Notes under the pieces: generated by a model
Seen by the model: only the letters and a program-made list of their open reading frames with translations
Databases searched by the model: none
Told to the model about the DNA's origin: nothing
Assembly: GCA_017303635.1 (NCBI GenBank)
Contig: JAFLCG010000016.1
Coordinates: 62,001-126,000 of the forward strand
Length of the DNA stretch: 64,000 nucleotides
Reading direction: 5' to 3'
From: Anaerolineae bacterium
GTDB lineage: Bacteria > Chloroflexota > Anaerolineae > Aggregatilineales > Phototrophicaceae
Program-made: the position numbers and the translations under genes
Shown: piece by piece, positions 45,987-54,431 of the stretch
Numbering within the stretch: position 1 is the first letter of the stretch
How the letters are laid out: each line of letters starts with the position of its first letter

Positions 45987-46301
45987 ATGGCGCGGCAGTT
46001 CCAGCGGCGAATCGAAGATTTTAACTGTGAGCATTGCGGGCAGCCGGTGCAAGGGGATGGTTACACCAACCATTGCCCGGCCTGCCTGTGGAGCAAGCAT
46101 GTCGATGTCCACCCCGGCGACCGGGCAGCGAACTGCGGCGGCCTGATGGAGCCGGTCGGCGCGGAGACGAAGGGTGGGGAGCCAATCATTATCCACCGCT
46201 GTCAACGTTGTGGGCATGTCAAACGCAACCGGGTCGCAGCGGACGATGACCGCGACTTGCTGTTCGACCTGTTGGCGCAGGGTAATCCACTAAGGTTGTG
46301 A
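45987..46301 (+). CDS. RNHCP-domain zinc protein
   Basis: 104 residues. The sequence FNCEHCGQPVQGDGYTNHCPACLWSKHVDVHPGDRAANCGGLMEP fits the RNHCP domain, a small zinc ribbon named for its motif; a second Cys pair is in HRCQRCGHVKRNR. It begins nine bases after the small membrane protein gene. Role unknown; probably nucleic-acid or protein binding. Confidence 0.85.
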   Translation: MARQFQRRIEDFNCEHCGQPVQGDGYTNHCPACLWSKHVDVHPGDRAANCGGLMEPVGAETKGGEPIIIHRCQRCGHVKRNRVAADDDRDLLFDLLAQGNPLRL

Positions 46302-46339
46302 TGAATAGGACGCGCACGCCCGTATATCTGCGGTTTCTC

Positions 46340-47425
46340 CTACCGATTCAACAACCACTCCACAATCGGTTTCGGGGTGTAATCGCTTTGCCATATTCCG
46401 AAGTGATGCTCAGCGTTATCGGCACTAGGGCAGGCGGGCGGGATGCAAGTCGCATCCAATGGAAAGTCGAAGGCCGCCCAAATCAGCCACCCTGTCAGGT
46501 TGAGTGCCTCGCTCGCCTCCACCACCTCACGGATGAGCCGCGCCTGTTCCTCTGGTGTCCGTTGGAACGTGCTATAGCCGAATTCCTGCAGCAGGATCGG
46601 CTTCTCTGTTTGCGAACGTATCTCAGCCGTGCGCTGCCGCAGACGTTCGGCATCCTCCCAGTGATGGAAGCTGATGAAATCAACATAGGGGGCGGTGTCA
46701 TGGCTGTAGTGTAACCATCCTGCCGTGATGAGGTGGTTGCTGTCCAGCGACCTGACCAATGCACTGTTGTCTCGTAGCCAGTTCAGTACCACATCTCGGT
46801 TGAAGCGCCCCTGCCCGAACGACGCAATCGAGCCATAGTCGATGTCGCCCTCGTTGCGTAAATCCCACGCCAGAATAGCGGGCTCAGCCTGATATCGCTC
46901 CACAATGAAGCGGGTCTGCGCTTGCACATGGACCGGATTGGTGTAAAGCGGAAACACATCGAGGTCAGGCAAATCGTTTAGCGTCATGATTAGGTAGAAG
47001 CCCTGCGATGCTGCCGCCTGAATGATGGTATCTAACCGGGTGAAGGCGTCCACCTTTGGCGTCACTCCGGCGGGCGGGCATTGGAACAGCGCCGCATTCC
47101 ACAGGAACAGGCGCAGCGTATTGAACTCGGCCACCCGCAGTAGAGTCAGTTCGCGTTCGACCTCGCTCAGGTCAGACTGCGTGAGGAAGCGCCGCCAGGG
47201 GGATCGTGCCGGGTAGTAATTGACACCGCGCACATTCAGCGGCTGGTCGTCCACTGCGAAGCGCCCCTCGCGGAGGGTGACAAAGGTGTTGCGGGTCGAA
47301 GGGCTATACGCGGCTAATGCCTGGCTGGTATCCCCGGTGCAATCGGGTAGGCTAGATGTCGGGGTTACTGCCGGGGTGCAGGCGATCAATAACAACAAGG
47401 CGATGATGAATACAGACGGTCGCAT
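46340..47425 (-). CDS. Lipoprotein glycoside hydrolase (GH5/mannanase-like)
   Basis: 361 residues. Lipoprotein signal MRPSVFIIALLLLIAC gives a lipid-anchored Cys at residue 16. The rest is a TIM barrel of the GH5/GH2-barrel type: RGVNYYPARSPW near the start, AILAWDLRNEGDI with the acid/base Glu, HLITAGW, VDFISFHHWED, and ILLQEFGYS with the nucleophile Glu. Probably hydrolyses a beta-linked polysaccharide outside the cell. Its ATG shares one base with the upstream Uma2 stop, so the two are coupled. Confidence 0.85.
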   Translation of the reverse strand: MRPSVFIIALLLLIACTPAVTPTSSLPDCTGDTSQALAAYSPSTRNTFVTLREGRFAVDDQPLNVRGVNYYPARSPWRRFLTQSDLSEVERELTLLRVAEFNTLRLFLWNAALFQCPPAGVTPKVDAFTRLDTIIQAAASQGFYLIMTLNDLPDLDVFPLYTNPVHVQAQTRFIVERYQAEPAILAWDLRNEGDIDYGSIASFGQGRFNRDVVLNWLRDNSALVRSLDSNHLITAGWLHYSHDTAPYVDFISFHHWEDAERLRQRTAEIRSQTEKPILLQEFGYSTFQRTPEEQARLIREVVEASEALNLTGWLIWAAFDFPLDATCIPPACPSADNAEHHFGIWQSDYTPKPIVEWLLNR

Positions 47426-48042
47426 CAGGCCAGCATGGTCTCGATCAACGCGGCGATTTCCCGCGCTTTCGGCAACGGGTCGCGCCAGAGCAGCGCCGGA
47501 TCAAGCGTGAATGGTTTCAGGACGGTCGAGTGAAATACTCCATCTACCAGCGGAATAGGCTGATAGACTCCATTGACCAGGTGGAGGAAGCGGCTGGCCC
47601 GTTGCAGCGGATCGAGCAACCAGTATTCGCTCACGCCGCCGGATTCGTACTCGCTGTATTTGATCTCGTAATCGCGGTATTCGCTTTCTTCCGAGACGAT
47701 TTCGATCACGATGTCCGCTGGGCCGGTGGTGATGGTGTTCTTCAGGATGCTGGCGCGGCTCTTGAGGACGATGTGCATATCTGGTTCGCGCCCTCGGCTA
47801 TCAGGCCGCATCCGCATGACGAATGGCGCACGCCGGATGACAGCTTCGCCAGTTTCATCAAGGTATCCGCTGAGCAGCCGATACAAGAACCCGTCGAGGT
47901 TATCATGTTCCCGCGAAATCGGTGACATCTTGATGACGGCTCCATCCACCCATTCGCAATGATCTTCTGCATAGAGGCGCAGGTAATCCTCAAAAGTTAC
48001 ATCCTGCGCGATGATGTGACCGTCGGCAACGCGCTCTAACAT
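47425..48042 (-). CDS. Uma2-family (DUF820) restriction-endonuclease-fold protein
   Basis: 205 residues. PD-(D/E)xK core: GREPDMHIVLKSR, PADIVIEIVSEESEYRDYEIKYSEYESGGVSEYWLLDP. This is the Uma2 pattern, common in Cyanobacteria and Chloroflexota in many copies per genome. Nuclease activity is predicted from the fold; biological role is unclear and linkage to mobile DNA has been suggested for the family. Coupled by one base to the glycoside hydrolase gene. Confidence 0.92.
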   Translation of the reverse strand: MLERVADGHIIAQDVTFEDYLRLYAEDHCEWVDGAVIKMSPISREHDNLDGFLYRLLSGYLDETGEAVIRRAPFVMRMRPDSRGREPDMHIVLKSRASILKNTITTGPADIVIEIVSEESEYRDYEIKYSEYESGGVSEYWLLDPLQRASRFLHLVNGVYQPIPLVDGVFHSTVLKPFTLDPALLWRDPLPKAREIAALIETMLA

Positions 48043-48123
48043 GGCTTGTGCCTCAACTAATCAACCTGGGTCCATTATAGTACATCGAATGTGATTCAGC
48101 CTTCGATTTTTCAAGGTAATTGA

Positions 48124-48150
48124 ACAGGACGGGTAGCCCCGTCCTGTTTT
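48124..48150 (+). terminator. Hairpin with T-tract
   Basis: ACAGGACGGG / CCCGTCCTGT with loop TAGC, followed by TTTT on the plus strand. It lies between two minus-strand genes, so it may terminate stray plus-strand transcription or act as a weak minus-strand terminator. Confidence 0.6.
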
Positions 48151-48171
48151 GCTGGTTTTACTGGCGAAGCG

Positions 48172-49209
48172 CTAGATTCCCAACTCCGTCAATACAGCGT
48201 GACCGGCGCCGAAGTGTGCCCGCAGATCATTCACGATGCGGTCAATGCGGATGCCCTCGTTGTTCAGCCACATGCCACCGACAAAATCGCCACCAGCATG
48301 GTGCAGCGAGACCAGATCCCAGGCATTGTTGAACACCGGCGAACCCGACGAGCCCCCTTCCGTGTCCGTGGTATACCGCAGCACATTCGGGAAAACGCCA
48401 GTGATGGTGTTATCCTGCAGGGCTACTTCTTTGCGGCGGCCTGCTGGATGCTGGATGATGTTCAGGTGCTGGCCAACTGCAAAGGAGGAAGCGGTGGGCA
48501 GGCGGATGATTCCGTACTTGTTACCAGGGCGCTCCCAACGGATGATGATTGGCTTGATGAGACCTGGCTTTACCGGAGTCAGCGGCAGGTCACCGATGTC
48601 ATCCAGCACCGATTCCTCAAAGGTTGCTTCGCTCGACCGGAAAGCCAGACGCAGCTTGGGCTGCATCCGAATGAGGGTATAGTCCAGCGCGGCATTGGTG
48701 TGGAAGACCCCAGCGGCATTGAACTGGAAGGTATCCACTGCTGCCGCCGAGCCATCCAGATTGAACTGGAACATGAATTGGGCTTCGACGGTTGATGCAA
48801 AGGCTGCGTTGGGGATGACATGGTTGTTGGTCAGGAAGAGATTCGGGGAAACCATGAAGCCACTGGCCCAGGCGGCACCGCTCTTCATCACCACCCGCGC
48901 CACTGCCCGTTGCAGGATCGCGCCTTCTTCAAGAAAGTGAACCGGCAGGAAGTTCGCCGGGCCGACGATACGTTCGATCTCTACGACCTCGGTCAATTGG
49001 CGGACTGCTGCCTCAGTTCCAGCAGGGACGGCGATACCCGGATCAGCGAAGTCGCTGTAATGCCGCTGGATAGGCACTCCGCCGCTTTCATCCACAGCTG
49101 GGGCATCTTGTCCACCATACCCTTGCAGCACTTCTGCGATCACTTCCGGCGAGAACTGCTCGAGTATCCCCTTCAGTTGCTCCTGATCGGATTTGCTCTG
49201 GTTGGACAT
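48172..49209 (-). CDS. Cytoplasmic trypsin-like serine protease
   Basis: 345 residues, no signal peptide. The catalytic triad is readable as His130 in LFLTNNHVIP, Asp176 in NAALDYTLIR and Ser288 in TDTEGGSSGSPVF, a V8/trypsin-like fold. The region before it (VEIERIVGPANFLPVHFLEEGAILQRAVARV) recurs in soluble trypsin-like peptidases. The first ~30 residues (QLKGILEQFSPEVIAEVLQGY) look like a small helical adaptor. AGGAGG precedes ATG 49209. The lack of secretion signal points to a regulated intracellular protease (inference). Confidence 0.85.
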   Translation of the reverse strand: MSNQSKSDQEQLKGILEQFSPEVIAEVLQGYGGQDAPAVDESGGVPIQRHYSDFADPGIAVPAGTEAAVRQLTEVVEIERIVGPANFLPVHFLEEGAILQRAVARVVMKSGAAWASGFMVSPNLFLTNNHVIPNAAFASTVEAQFMFQFNLDGSAAAVDTFQFNAAGVFHTNAALDYTLIRMQPKLRLAFRSSEATFEESVLDDIGDLPLTPVKPGLIKPIIIRWERPGNKYGIIRLPTASSFAVGQHLNIIQHPAGRRKEVALQDNTITGVFPNVLRYTTDTEGGSSGSPVFNNAWDLVSLHHAGGDFVGGMWLNNEGIRIDRIVNDLRAHFGAGHAVLTELGI

Positions 49210-49277
49210 GGTTGCTTCCTCCTGTAACGCAATTCGTTATGAATGAAAATGCACGCAGAGGAAAAATGTCTACCAGA

Positions 49278-50841
49278 TCACGGCGCAACCAACTCCCACA
49301 GCACGACAGATGCATCGGCTTCCGTCTCACCAGGGCGGGGAAATATGGCTAGCTGGGAAGCGCGTGTGGTCAAAGCCGTCACATCGACACCGATGAGTGG
49401 AGCTGTATCGGTCAGTACATAGACGGCACCATGTTCGCGCAGCGACGTATTGATCGCTTCGATACCCGGTGCATCGGTGCAGACCAACCGAATCGCCTGT
49501 GCCTCGAAATTGGCGCGCCGGCAGCTATCCGGGAACATGCTGGCAATCACTGGCACATTTGGGCGTGTGACCCAGTCTCCGAGCGAACGTACCGCTTCAC
49601 GCAGGCCATAACCGGAGGGATGTGCAGCAATATGCTCATAGCGTACATCTGCCGGTAAGGGTAGGTCGGATGGGGTGCCATAGGCGATCAATATGAACGG
49701 GGCTATGCCCAGCGCCAACGCAGCTGCGCCGAACCCCGTTGCCATCCAGCGAGAGGCTCGGTTCCGAATGCGATTGAGTCCCAGCCCTAATCCACTGCCG
49801 GCGACCACCATCAGCAGGGGGCAGCGCGACCACAAAATGTCGTGCCAGCACTTCCCGTCCCAACACCAGAATGATTGCCAGCGGTACTACCGCCCCAATG
49901 CTGAGAACCCGTAAGGGCGATGTTTTGGGCATCCGTCCCTTGATGGCGTACCACACTCCCAACACCAGGCCAGCAGCCAGCAGCAGTACCCAGGTGATTG
50001 AGCCATAGCCTATCAATTGCAGCCATAACCGTTCGAGGTTGCCCACCAAGGAGGCTTGCCCACCAGTACCACCACCGGCCCCGATCCAGCCGAGCGCGAT
50101 ACTGAAAAAATCGTCTCCGCGCAGCACCAGATAAGCTAACGGCGGGATCAGGCAGATCACGCCCGCTATACCTGCTGTCAACAACGTTTGCCATCGGTGC
50201 TTTGCCGGGGTGACCACCAGCAGCATCAGCGCCACGGCCAGGGCATAGGGTGCTGCTGTGAACTTGAACATCAGTGCTGCCGCAAAACTCATCCCGACAA
50301 ACGCAGCAGGGCCGTATCGGTGTAGGACGGACGCCATGAATGGCGTTCCTGTATTTCCCCTTTGCGCCTTTGCATCTTTGCTGCTTTGCGTTGGCATCTG
50401 ATGTGCCGCCCACACTGCCAGCACGACCAGCGCCCCGGCTTCCGCATCGCTGAAGGCCAGTCGTTCGAAGAAGAACAGATAGGGTGTGCCGATCCATAAG
50501 GCGGCTGCCAGTACGGCTCCTCGTTCCCCGACTAGCCGCCGTGCCAGCCCATATCCTGCTGCCAGCCCGATCATCCCGATGAGTATGGTGGGCAGTCGCC
50601 CGGCATACAGGGGCGCATGGCGCGGGTCAAGCAGCGCAATCGGCCAATGATTAATGATTTTGCCATCGCTGATGGCCCAGAAAGGATGCCCGTTCCAGAC
50701 CTCGACAGCCCGGGTCAGGTGCAGCCCCTCATCATTGTGCAGGGGTAGCTCCGCCAACCCCGGCAGCCGCGTGAGCAGATAAATCAGCAGGAGGACGACT
50801 GGCAATAACCAGCGTTGAATTGAAGGGGAGAAAAACATCAA
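49278..50841 (-). pseudogene. GT39/ArnT-like membrane glycosyltransferase, frameshifted
   Basis: The N-terminal part (50841 to about 49820) begins RWLLPVVLLLIYLLTRLPGLAELPLHNDEGLHL with the acidic first-loop motif of lipid-linked-sugar transferases and several membrane helices, up to LARHFVVALP. The continuation LLMVVAGSGLGLG through VVLWELVAP lies in the +1 frame to 49278. Removing one C from the run of five (plus-strand GGGGG, 49817-49821) would restore one ~520-residue protein. It could be a true mutation, a sequencing or assembly error, or phase variation. The protein resembles the enzyme at 15880. Confidence 0.8.
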
Positions 50842-50885
50842 CCAAGACCCTTCATCGTGGGCAATTAAGCGCGATTATAATCTTC

Positions 50886-50965
50886 GTAGCTGGTAGCTGG
50901 TAGCTGGTAGCTGGTAGCTGGTAGCTGGTAGCTGGTAGCTGGTAGCTGGTAGCTGGTAGCTGGTA
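50886..50965. repeat. Heptanucleotide tandem repeat array 5 (11 perfect units)
   Basis: GTAGCTG repeated 11 times without error (50886-50962) plus a partial unit, in the gap between the glycosyltransferase start and the infA terminator. Perfect identity implies recent expansion or ongoing slippage. Confidence 0.95.
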
Positions 50966-50967
50966 AC

Positions 50968-51000
50968 AAAAAAGCTCGTAGTGATTTGCTACGAGCTTTT
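50968..51000 (-). terminator. Terminator of infA operon
   Basis: 12-base stem AAAAGCTCGTAG / CTACGAGCTTTT with a seven-base loop. On the minus strand it is followed by more T residues, ending the infA transcript. Confidence 0.85.
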
Positions 51001-51023
51001 AGTCAGCACTCAGCCCTGACAGC

Positions 51024-51278
51024 CTAGAGTTCTTCTGGCTCTCCGGAACGGGTGTGATCCTTGTGACGGTACGTGATCCGCCCACGTTTGGGGTCATAGA
51101 CGCTCATCTCCACCTTCACCCGGTCGCCGAGCAAAATGCGGATGTAGAATTTACGCATCTTACCGGACAAGTAGGCCAGTATGCGGTGGCCGTTATCCAG
51201 TTCGACGAGGAACTGCGTATTGGGCAGGGCCTCGACAACCGTACCTTCGACCTCGATCTTATCGTCTGCTTTTGGCAT
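51024..51278 (-). CDS. infA: Translation initiation factor IF-1
   Basis: 84-residue S1-like OB fold: DDKIEVEGTVVEALPNTQFLVELDNGHRILAYLSGKMRKFYIRILLGDRVKVEMSVYDPKRGRITYR. It binds the ribosomal A site during initiation. It is slightly longer than the usual 72 residues owing to a C-terminal tail. It follows rpsU by 21 bases and the S1 gene on the same strand, so the three translation genes may be co-transcribed. Confidence 0.97.
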   Translation of the reverse strand: MPKADDKIEVEGTVVEALPNTQFLVELDNGHRILAYLSGKMRKFYIRILLGDRVKVEMSVYDPKRGRITYRHKDHTRSGEPEEL

Positions 51279-51299
51279 ATGCCTCCCCGATCCTGCTGT

Positions 51300-51497
51300 T
51301 TAGCTGCCGGTCTTGCGTTGGCGGCGGCGGGCGCGGCGGATGGCCTTCTTTTTCTCGATGCGGCGGAGTTCGCTCTTCGAGATATGCCAGCGCTTGCGGC
51401 GCACCGTGCTGAGGATGCCGCTGTTGGTCACCTTCTTGCGGAAGCGACGCAGCAGGGATTCCTGACTTTCATTCGACTTCAACGTAACTGACGCCAT
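51300..51497 (-). CDS. rpsU: 30S ribosomal protein bS21
   Basis: 65 residues, highly basic: VTLKSNESQESLLRRFRKKVTNSGILSTVRRKRWHISKSELRRIEKKKAIRRARRRQRK. The pattern is that of S21, which sits near the anti-Shine-Dalgarno end of 16S rRNA and helps mRNA selection. It lies between an S1 gene and infA, all acting at translation initiation. Confidence 0.96.
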   Translation of the reverse strand: MASVTLKSNESQESLLRRFRKKVTNSGILSTVRRKRWHISKSELRRIEKKKAIRRARRRQRKTGS

Positions 51498-51569
51498 AGG
51501 CCCAATCTGCCCCTTTCTTGGAACTTAGCGCAACGCGCCATTCATCCGGCGGCACGCCCGTACATAAGA

Positions 51570-51595
51570 CAGGCTCGACCCAACGGGCGAGCCTG
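51570..51595. repeat. Palindromic hairpin in S1-S21 gap
   Basis: CAGGCTCG / CGAGCCTG with a ten-base loop (ACCCAACGGG), in the 160 bases between the S1 gene and rpsU. No strong T-run; could be an attenuating hairpin or a member of the palindromic repeat family. Confidence 0.5.
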
Positions 51596-51657
51596 CATCG
51601 ATGTTAAGCCTGATGATTGTACCGAAGCATTGGCATGAACGCTACGGTAACTTTACC

Positions 51658-52818
51658 TTAAGCCGAGGGTGCTTCAGTCGCTACGGCAGCCTGCTTTTCA
51701 GCATGGCGTGCTTTTTCCTCATCGGTCACGTCCTTGATGCTCAGGCCCAGGCGCTGGCGTTCCGGCTCAATGCTGATGACGCGCATCAGCAGTCGTTCGC
51801 CTTCGTGTACCAGCAGGGTTGGGTCTGCGGGGACCGGGTCAGCCATCTGGCTGGCATGGAGCAGGGCTTCGATGCCCGGGTCTAGGCTGATGAACGCGCC
51901 GAACTGTGCCACGCGGGAAACCGTACCTTCGACCAGTTGGCCGACATGGTACATCTCTTCCGCCTGCGCCCAGGGGTTCTTCTGCAGGCGCTTCAGGCTC
52001 AGGCCGATGCGCTTGCCTTCCGTATCCAGCCGCAGCACATACACCTGGACTTCGTCGCCCACGTTCAGCACTTCTTTCGGGTGCTTGACGCGGTGCCAAG
52101 CCAATTCGCTGATGTGGATCAGGCCGTCAGCACCGCCCAGATCGACGAATGCGCCGAAGTCGCGCAGGCCACTGACGCGGCCCGTACGCACATCGCCTTC
52201 CTTCAGTTCGCCCAGCAGTTGTTCCTTGTTGGCTTCACGGCGGCCACGGCTGGCGTCACGCTGGCTGAAGACCAGACGGCGGCGCTTGCGGTTGACCTCG
52301 ATGACCTTCAGCATCACCGGGCGGCCCAGTAGCCCACCCATGTAAGTCTTGCGTTCATCTTCGCTGATGCCACGCGGCAGATCGCTGACATGGCTGGCCG
52401 GGACGAAACCGCGCAGATTGCCGAACGGGACGATCAAGCCGCCCTTGTTGACATCGGTGACGATACCTTCCCAGACTTCTTCGGCGGTCATCAGGGCTTC
52501 GGCCTTCTTCCAGTCCTCGCTCTGCTGCGCCTGCGAGACCGACAGCACCAGGTTGCCATCGTCATCTTCCATACGGATGATGATGACATCAATCTCTTGG
52601 CCCTGGCTGTAGTGATCGGTGTTCACCCCCAGGCGTTCAATGTCTTTTTTGCTGACGATGCCATCACGCTTGAGGCCCACATCCACGATCAAGCCCTGGT
52701 TATCCACGGCCAGGATCGTGCCGGTCACGATGTCACCACGTTCTGGGGTTTCCTCGGCGAAGGAGGCCTCCAGCAATGCGGCGAAATCCATATCCAACGA
52801 ATCAACTGCTGCGGTCAT
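51658..52818 (-). CDS. rpsA: Ribosomal protein S1-like, copy 2
   Basis: 386 residues, four S1 repeats: GDIVTGTILAVDNQGLIVDVGLKRDGIV; WEGIVTDVNKGGLIVPFGNLRGFVPASHV; GDVRTGRVSGLRDFGAFVDLGGADGLIHISELAWHRV; VEGTVSRVAQFGAFISLDPGIEALLHASQM. Repeat 3 is the mRNA-binding type. As it is beside S21 and IF-1 it is the better candidate for the ribosomal S1. A strong promoter is found about 190 bases upstream, giving a long structured leader that could allow autogenous control. Confidence 0.93.
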   Translation of the reverse strand: MTAAVDSLDMDFAALLEASFAEETPERGDIVTGTILAVDNQGLIVDVGLKRDGIVSKKDIERLGVNTDHYSQGQEIDVIIIRMEDDDGNLVLSVSQAQQSEDWKKAEALMTAEEVWEGIVTDVNKGGLIVPFGNLRGFVPASHVSDLPRGISEDERKTYMGGLLGRPVMLKVIEVNRKRRRLVFSQRDASRGRREANKEQLLGELKEGDVRTGRVSGLRDFGAFVDLGGADGLIHISELAWHRVKHPKEVLNVGDEVQVYVLRLDTEGKRIGLSLKRLQKNPWAQAEEMYHVGQLVEGTVSRVAQFGAFISLDPGIEALLHASQMADPVPADPTLLVHEGERLLMRVISIEPERQRLGLSIKDVTDEEKARHAEKQAAVATEAPSA

Positions 52819-53012
52819 AGAACGAACTCCAAAATAAAGGACGATATGATCTCTTTAGCAGTCCGGCACGCGAAAATCCGGTCAATACCCATGCTGCGGT
52901 ATTGCCGGGCGGTCACGCTGGACTGTATAGGCGATGTTACACCCACGCGGATTCAGTCAGGCGGCAGCCCCGAACGGCGGTCGCGCCCATTCCTTCCTTA
53001 AAGATCGGGCGC

Positions 53013-53042
53013 ATTATAGGTTCATGAGTGTTGATGTGTCAA
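53013..53042 (-). promoter_or_regulatory. Sigma70 promoter of the S1-S21-IF1 unit
   Basis: On the minus strand, consensus TTGACA (53042-53037), an 18-base spacer and consensus TATAAT (53018-53013). The leader to ATG 52818 is about 190 bases and includes a hairpin AATACC/GGTATT. Confidence 0.85.
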
Positions 53043-53088
53043 CGGCGGGGCAGAACGTCAGCACGCCCCAATGTATTGGACGGCACGC

Positions 53089-54246
53089 TTAGCCGATTCG
53101 CTCCAGAATATGGGTGACGACGGTGGCGGCGGTGCCACCAATATTCTGGGCCATGCCAAGTGTTGCGCCCTGTACCTGATTGGTGCCGGCTTCTCCGCGC
53201 AATTGCGTGACCAGATCCACCAGTTCATAAGCGCCGGTCGCGCCGACCGGATGCCCGCGACCTTTCAGGCCGCCCATGGTGCTGATGGGGATGCGCCCGG
53301 TCGGGCTGATCGCACCATCCAGTGCCAGGTGCGTGCCTTTCCCGGCCTCAGCAAAGCCGCAGCCTTCCAGACTTAAGGCAGCCATAATGGAAAACGCATC
53401 ATGTGCTTCAAATACCTGGATGTCCTGTGGCTTGATCTTGGCTTGTGCGTAGGCCTTATCCGCGCTCAGCTTGATGGCATCCAGACCGAGCAATGTCCGG
53501 CGATCAGCCAGACTGAGGGAATCAGTGGCGCTGGCGCTGGCCCGGATGACAATGAGGGGTTTCCCCAGTTCACGAGCCATCTCGAGCGGTGCCAGAATTA
53601 AGGATGCCGAACCATCACAGATTGGGGAACTATCGTACAGGTTGATGGGGTCGGAGATCATCGGGGCGCGTTTGTACTGTTGCTCCGTGATGGCCTTGCG
53701 GTACATGGCATTCGGGTTATTCACCGCATTGCAGTGTGCGTTGATGCTAAACCCGGCAAATGCTTCATGTGGCACATTGTATTCGTACATGTAGCGCTGC
53801 ATCACCAGCGCATTCAATGCCACAAAGGATGCACCCTGCGAGACTTCATAATCGGCATCCGAGGCGGTCGCCAGCGCCGAAGTCACTGTGCCGGTCGTGG
53901 CCTCGGTCATTTTTTCCACACCACAGACGGCTGCCACCTCGATCATACCGCTGGCAACAGCTCGCAGGGCCGCTTGAAAGGCTGCTCCGCCAGAGGCACA
54001 GGCTGCTTCTACGGTAGTCGCCTCGATGCCCCGCCAGCCAGCATAATCGGCCAGCAGTGCGCCCAGGTGCGCCTGATCACTCAGTCGGGTAGCCAGCATA
54101 TTGCTGACAAACAGCGCATCCGGGCGTTCGATTCCGGCATCAGCCGCCGCTGCCCGCAGCGATTCTGCACCCAGATCACGTAAGCCTTGATCCCATAACT
54201 CGCCGATGGGTGTTTGACCAATTCCGATGACAGCGATTTCGCGCAT
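53089..54246 (-). CDS. Thiolase-family acetyl-CoA acetyltransferase
   Basis: About 385 residues. Thiolase fold: active Cys in TTVEAACASGGAAFQAAL, His in FEAHDAFSIMAALSLEG, and MGGLKGRGHPVGATGAYELVDLV with the second catalytic His. The usual C-terminal Cys motif is replaced by TLGMAQNIGGTAATVV, as in the SCP2/archaeal-type thiolases often found with HMG-CoA synthase or OB-fold partners. ATG 54246 chosen; a longer form adds eight residues. No partner gene is adjacent. Acts on acyl-CoA thioesters. Confidence 0.88.
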   Translation of the reverse strand: MREIAVIGIGQTPIGELWDQGLRDLGAESLRAAAADAGIERPDALFVSNMLATRLSDQAHLGALLADYAGWRGIEATTVEAACASGGAAFQAALRAVASGMIEVAAVCGVEKMTEATTGTVTSALATASDADYEVSQGASFVALNALVMQRYMYEYNVPHEAFAGFSINAHCNAVNNPNAMYRKAITEQQYKRAPMISDPINLYDSSPICDGSASLILAPLEMARELGKPLIVIRASASATDSLSLADRRTLLGLDAIKLSADKAYAQAKIKPQDIQVFEAHDAFSIMAALSLEGCGFAEAGKGTHLALDGAISPTGRIPISTMGGLKGRGHPVGATGAYELVDLVTQLRGEAGTNQVQGATLGMAQNIGGTAATVVTHILERIG

Positions 54247-54360
54247 GGTTCCCTCTGTGACTGATTTCACAAGCTATTCGCTCAGTATAGGGGGGAAAAG
54301 CTCTCAAAAACTCGCAGGTGGCTCTCGATAGTTCGTTGTAATTGGAATGACGAGCTTGGT

Positions 54361-54390
54361 TTGAGCGATGGCGTACTTCTCCGCTATAAT
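54361..54390 (+). promoter_or_regulatory. Promoter of ilvC
   Basis: TTGAGC (54361-54366), 18-base spacer, consensus TATAAT (54385-54390). The predicted leader to GTG 54432 is only about 35 bases, leaving no room for an attenuator. Confidence 0.7.
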
Positions 54391-54431
54391 AGTGTCCCTA
54401 TGTGTTCAAACCCATGACAAGGAAACTTCCC

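Noticed and set aside
47425..49209. Defence island built from Uma2 and the trypsin-like protease
   Set aside because: The genes are not overlapping, there is a hairpin between them, and neither has a recognised sensor partner; the neighbouring lipoprotein glycosidase argues against it.
50886..50965. CRISPR array
   Set aside because: Direct repeats are 7 bases without spacers and there are no cas genes; it is a simple tandem repeat.
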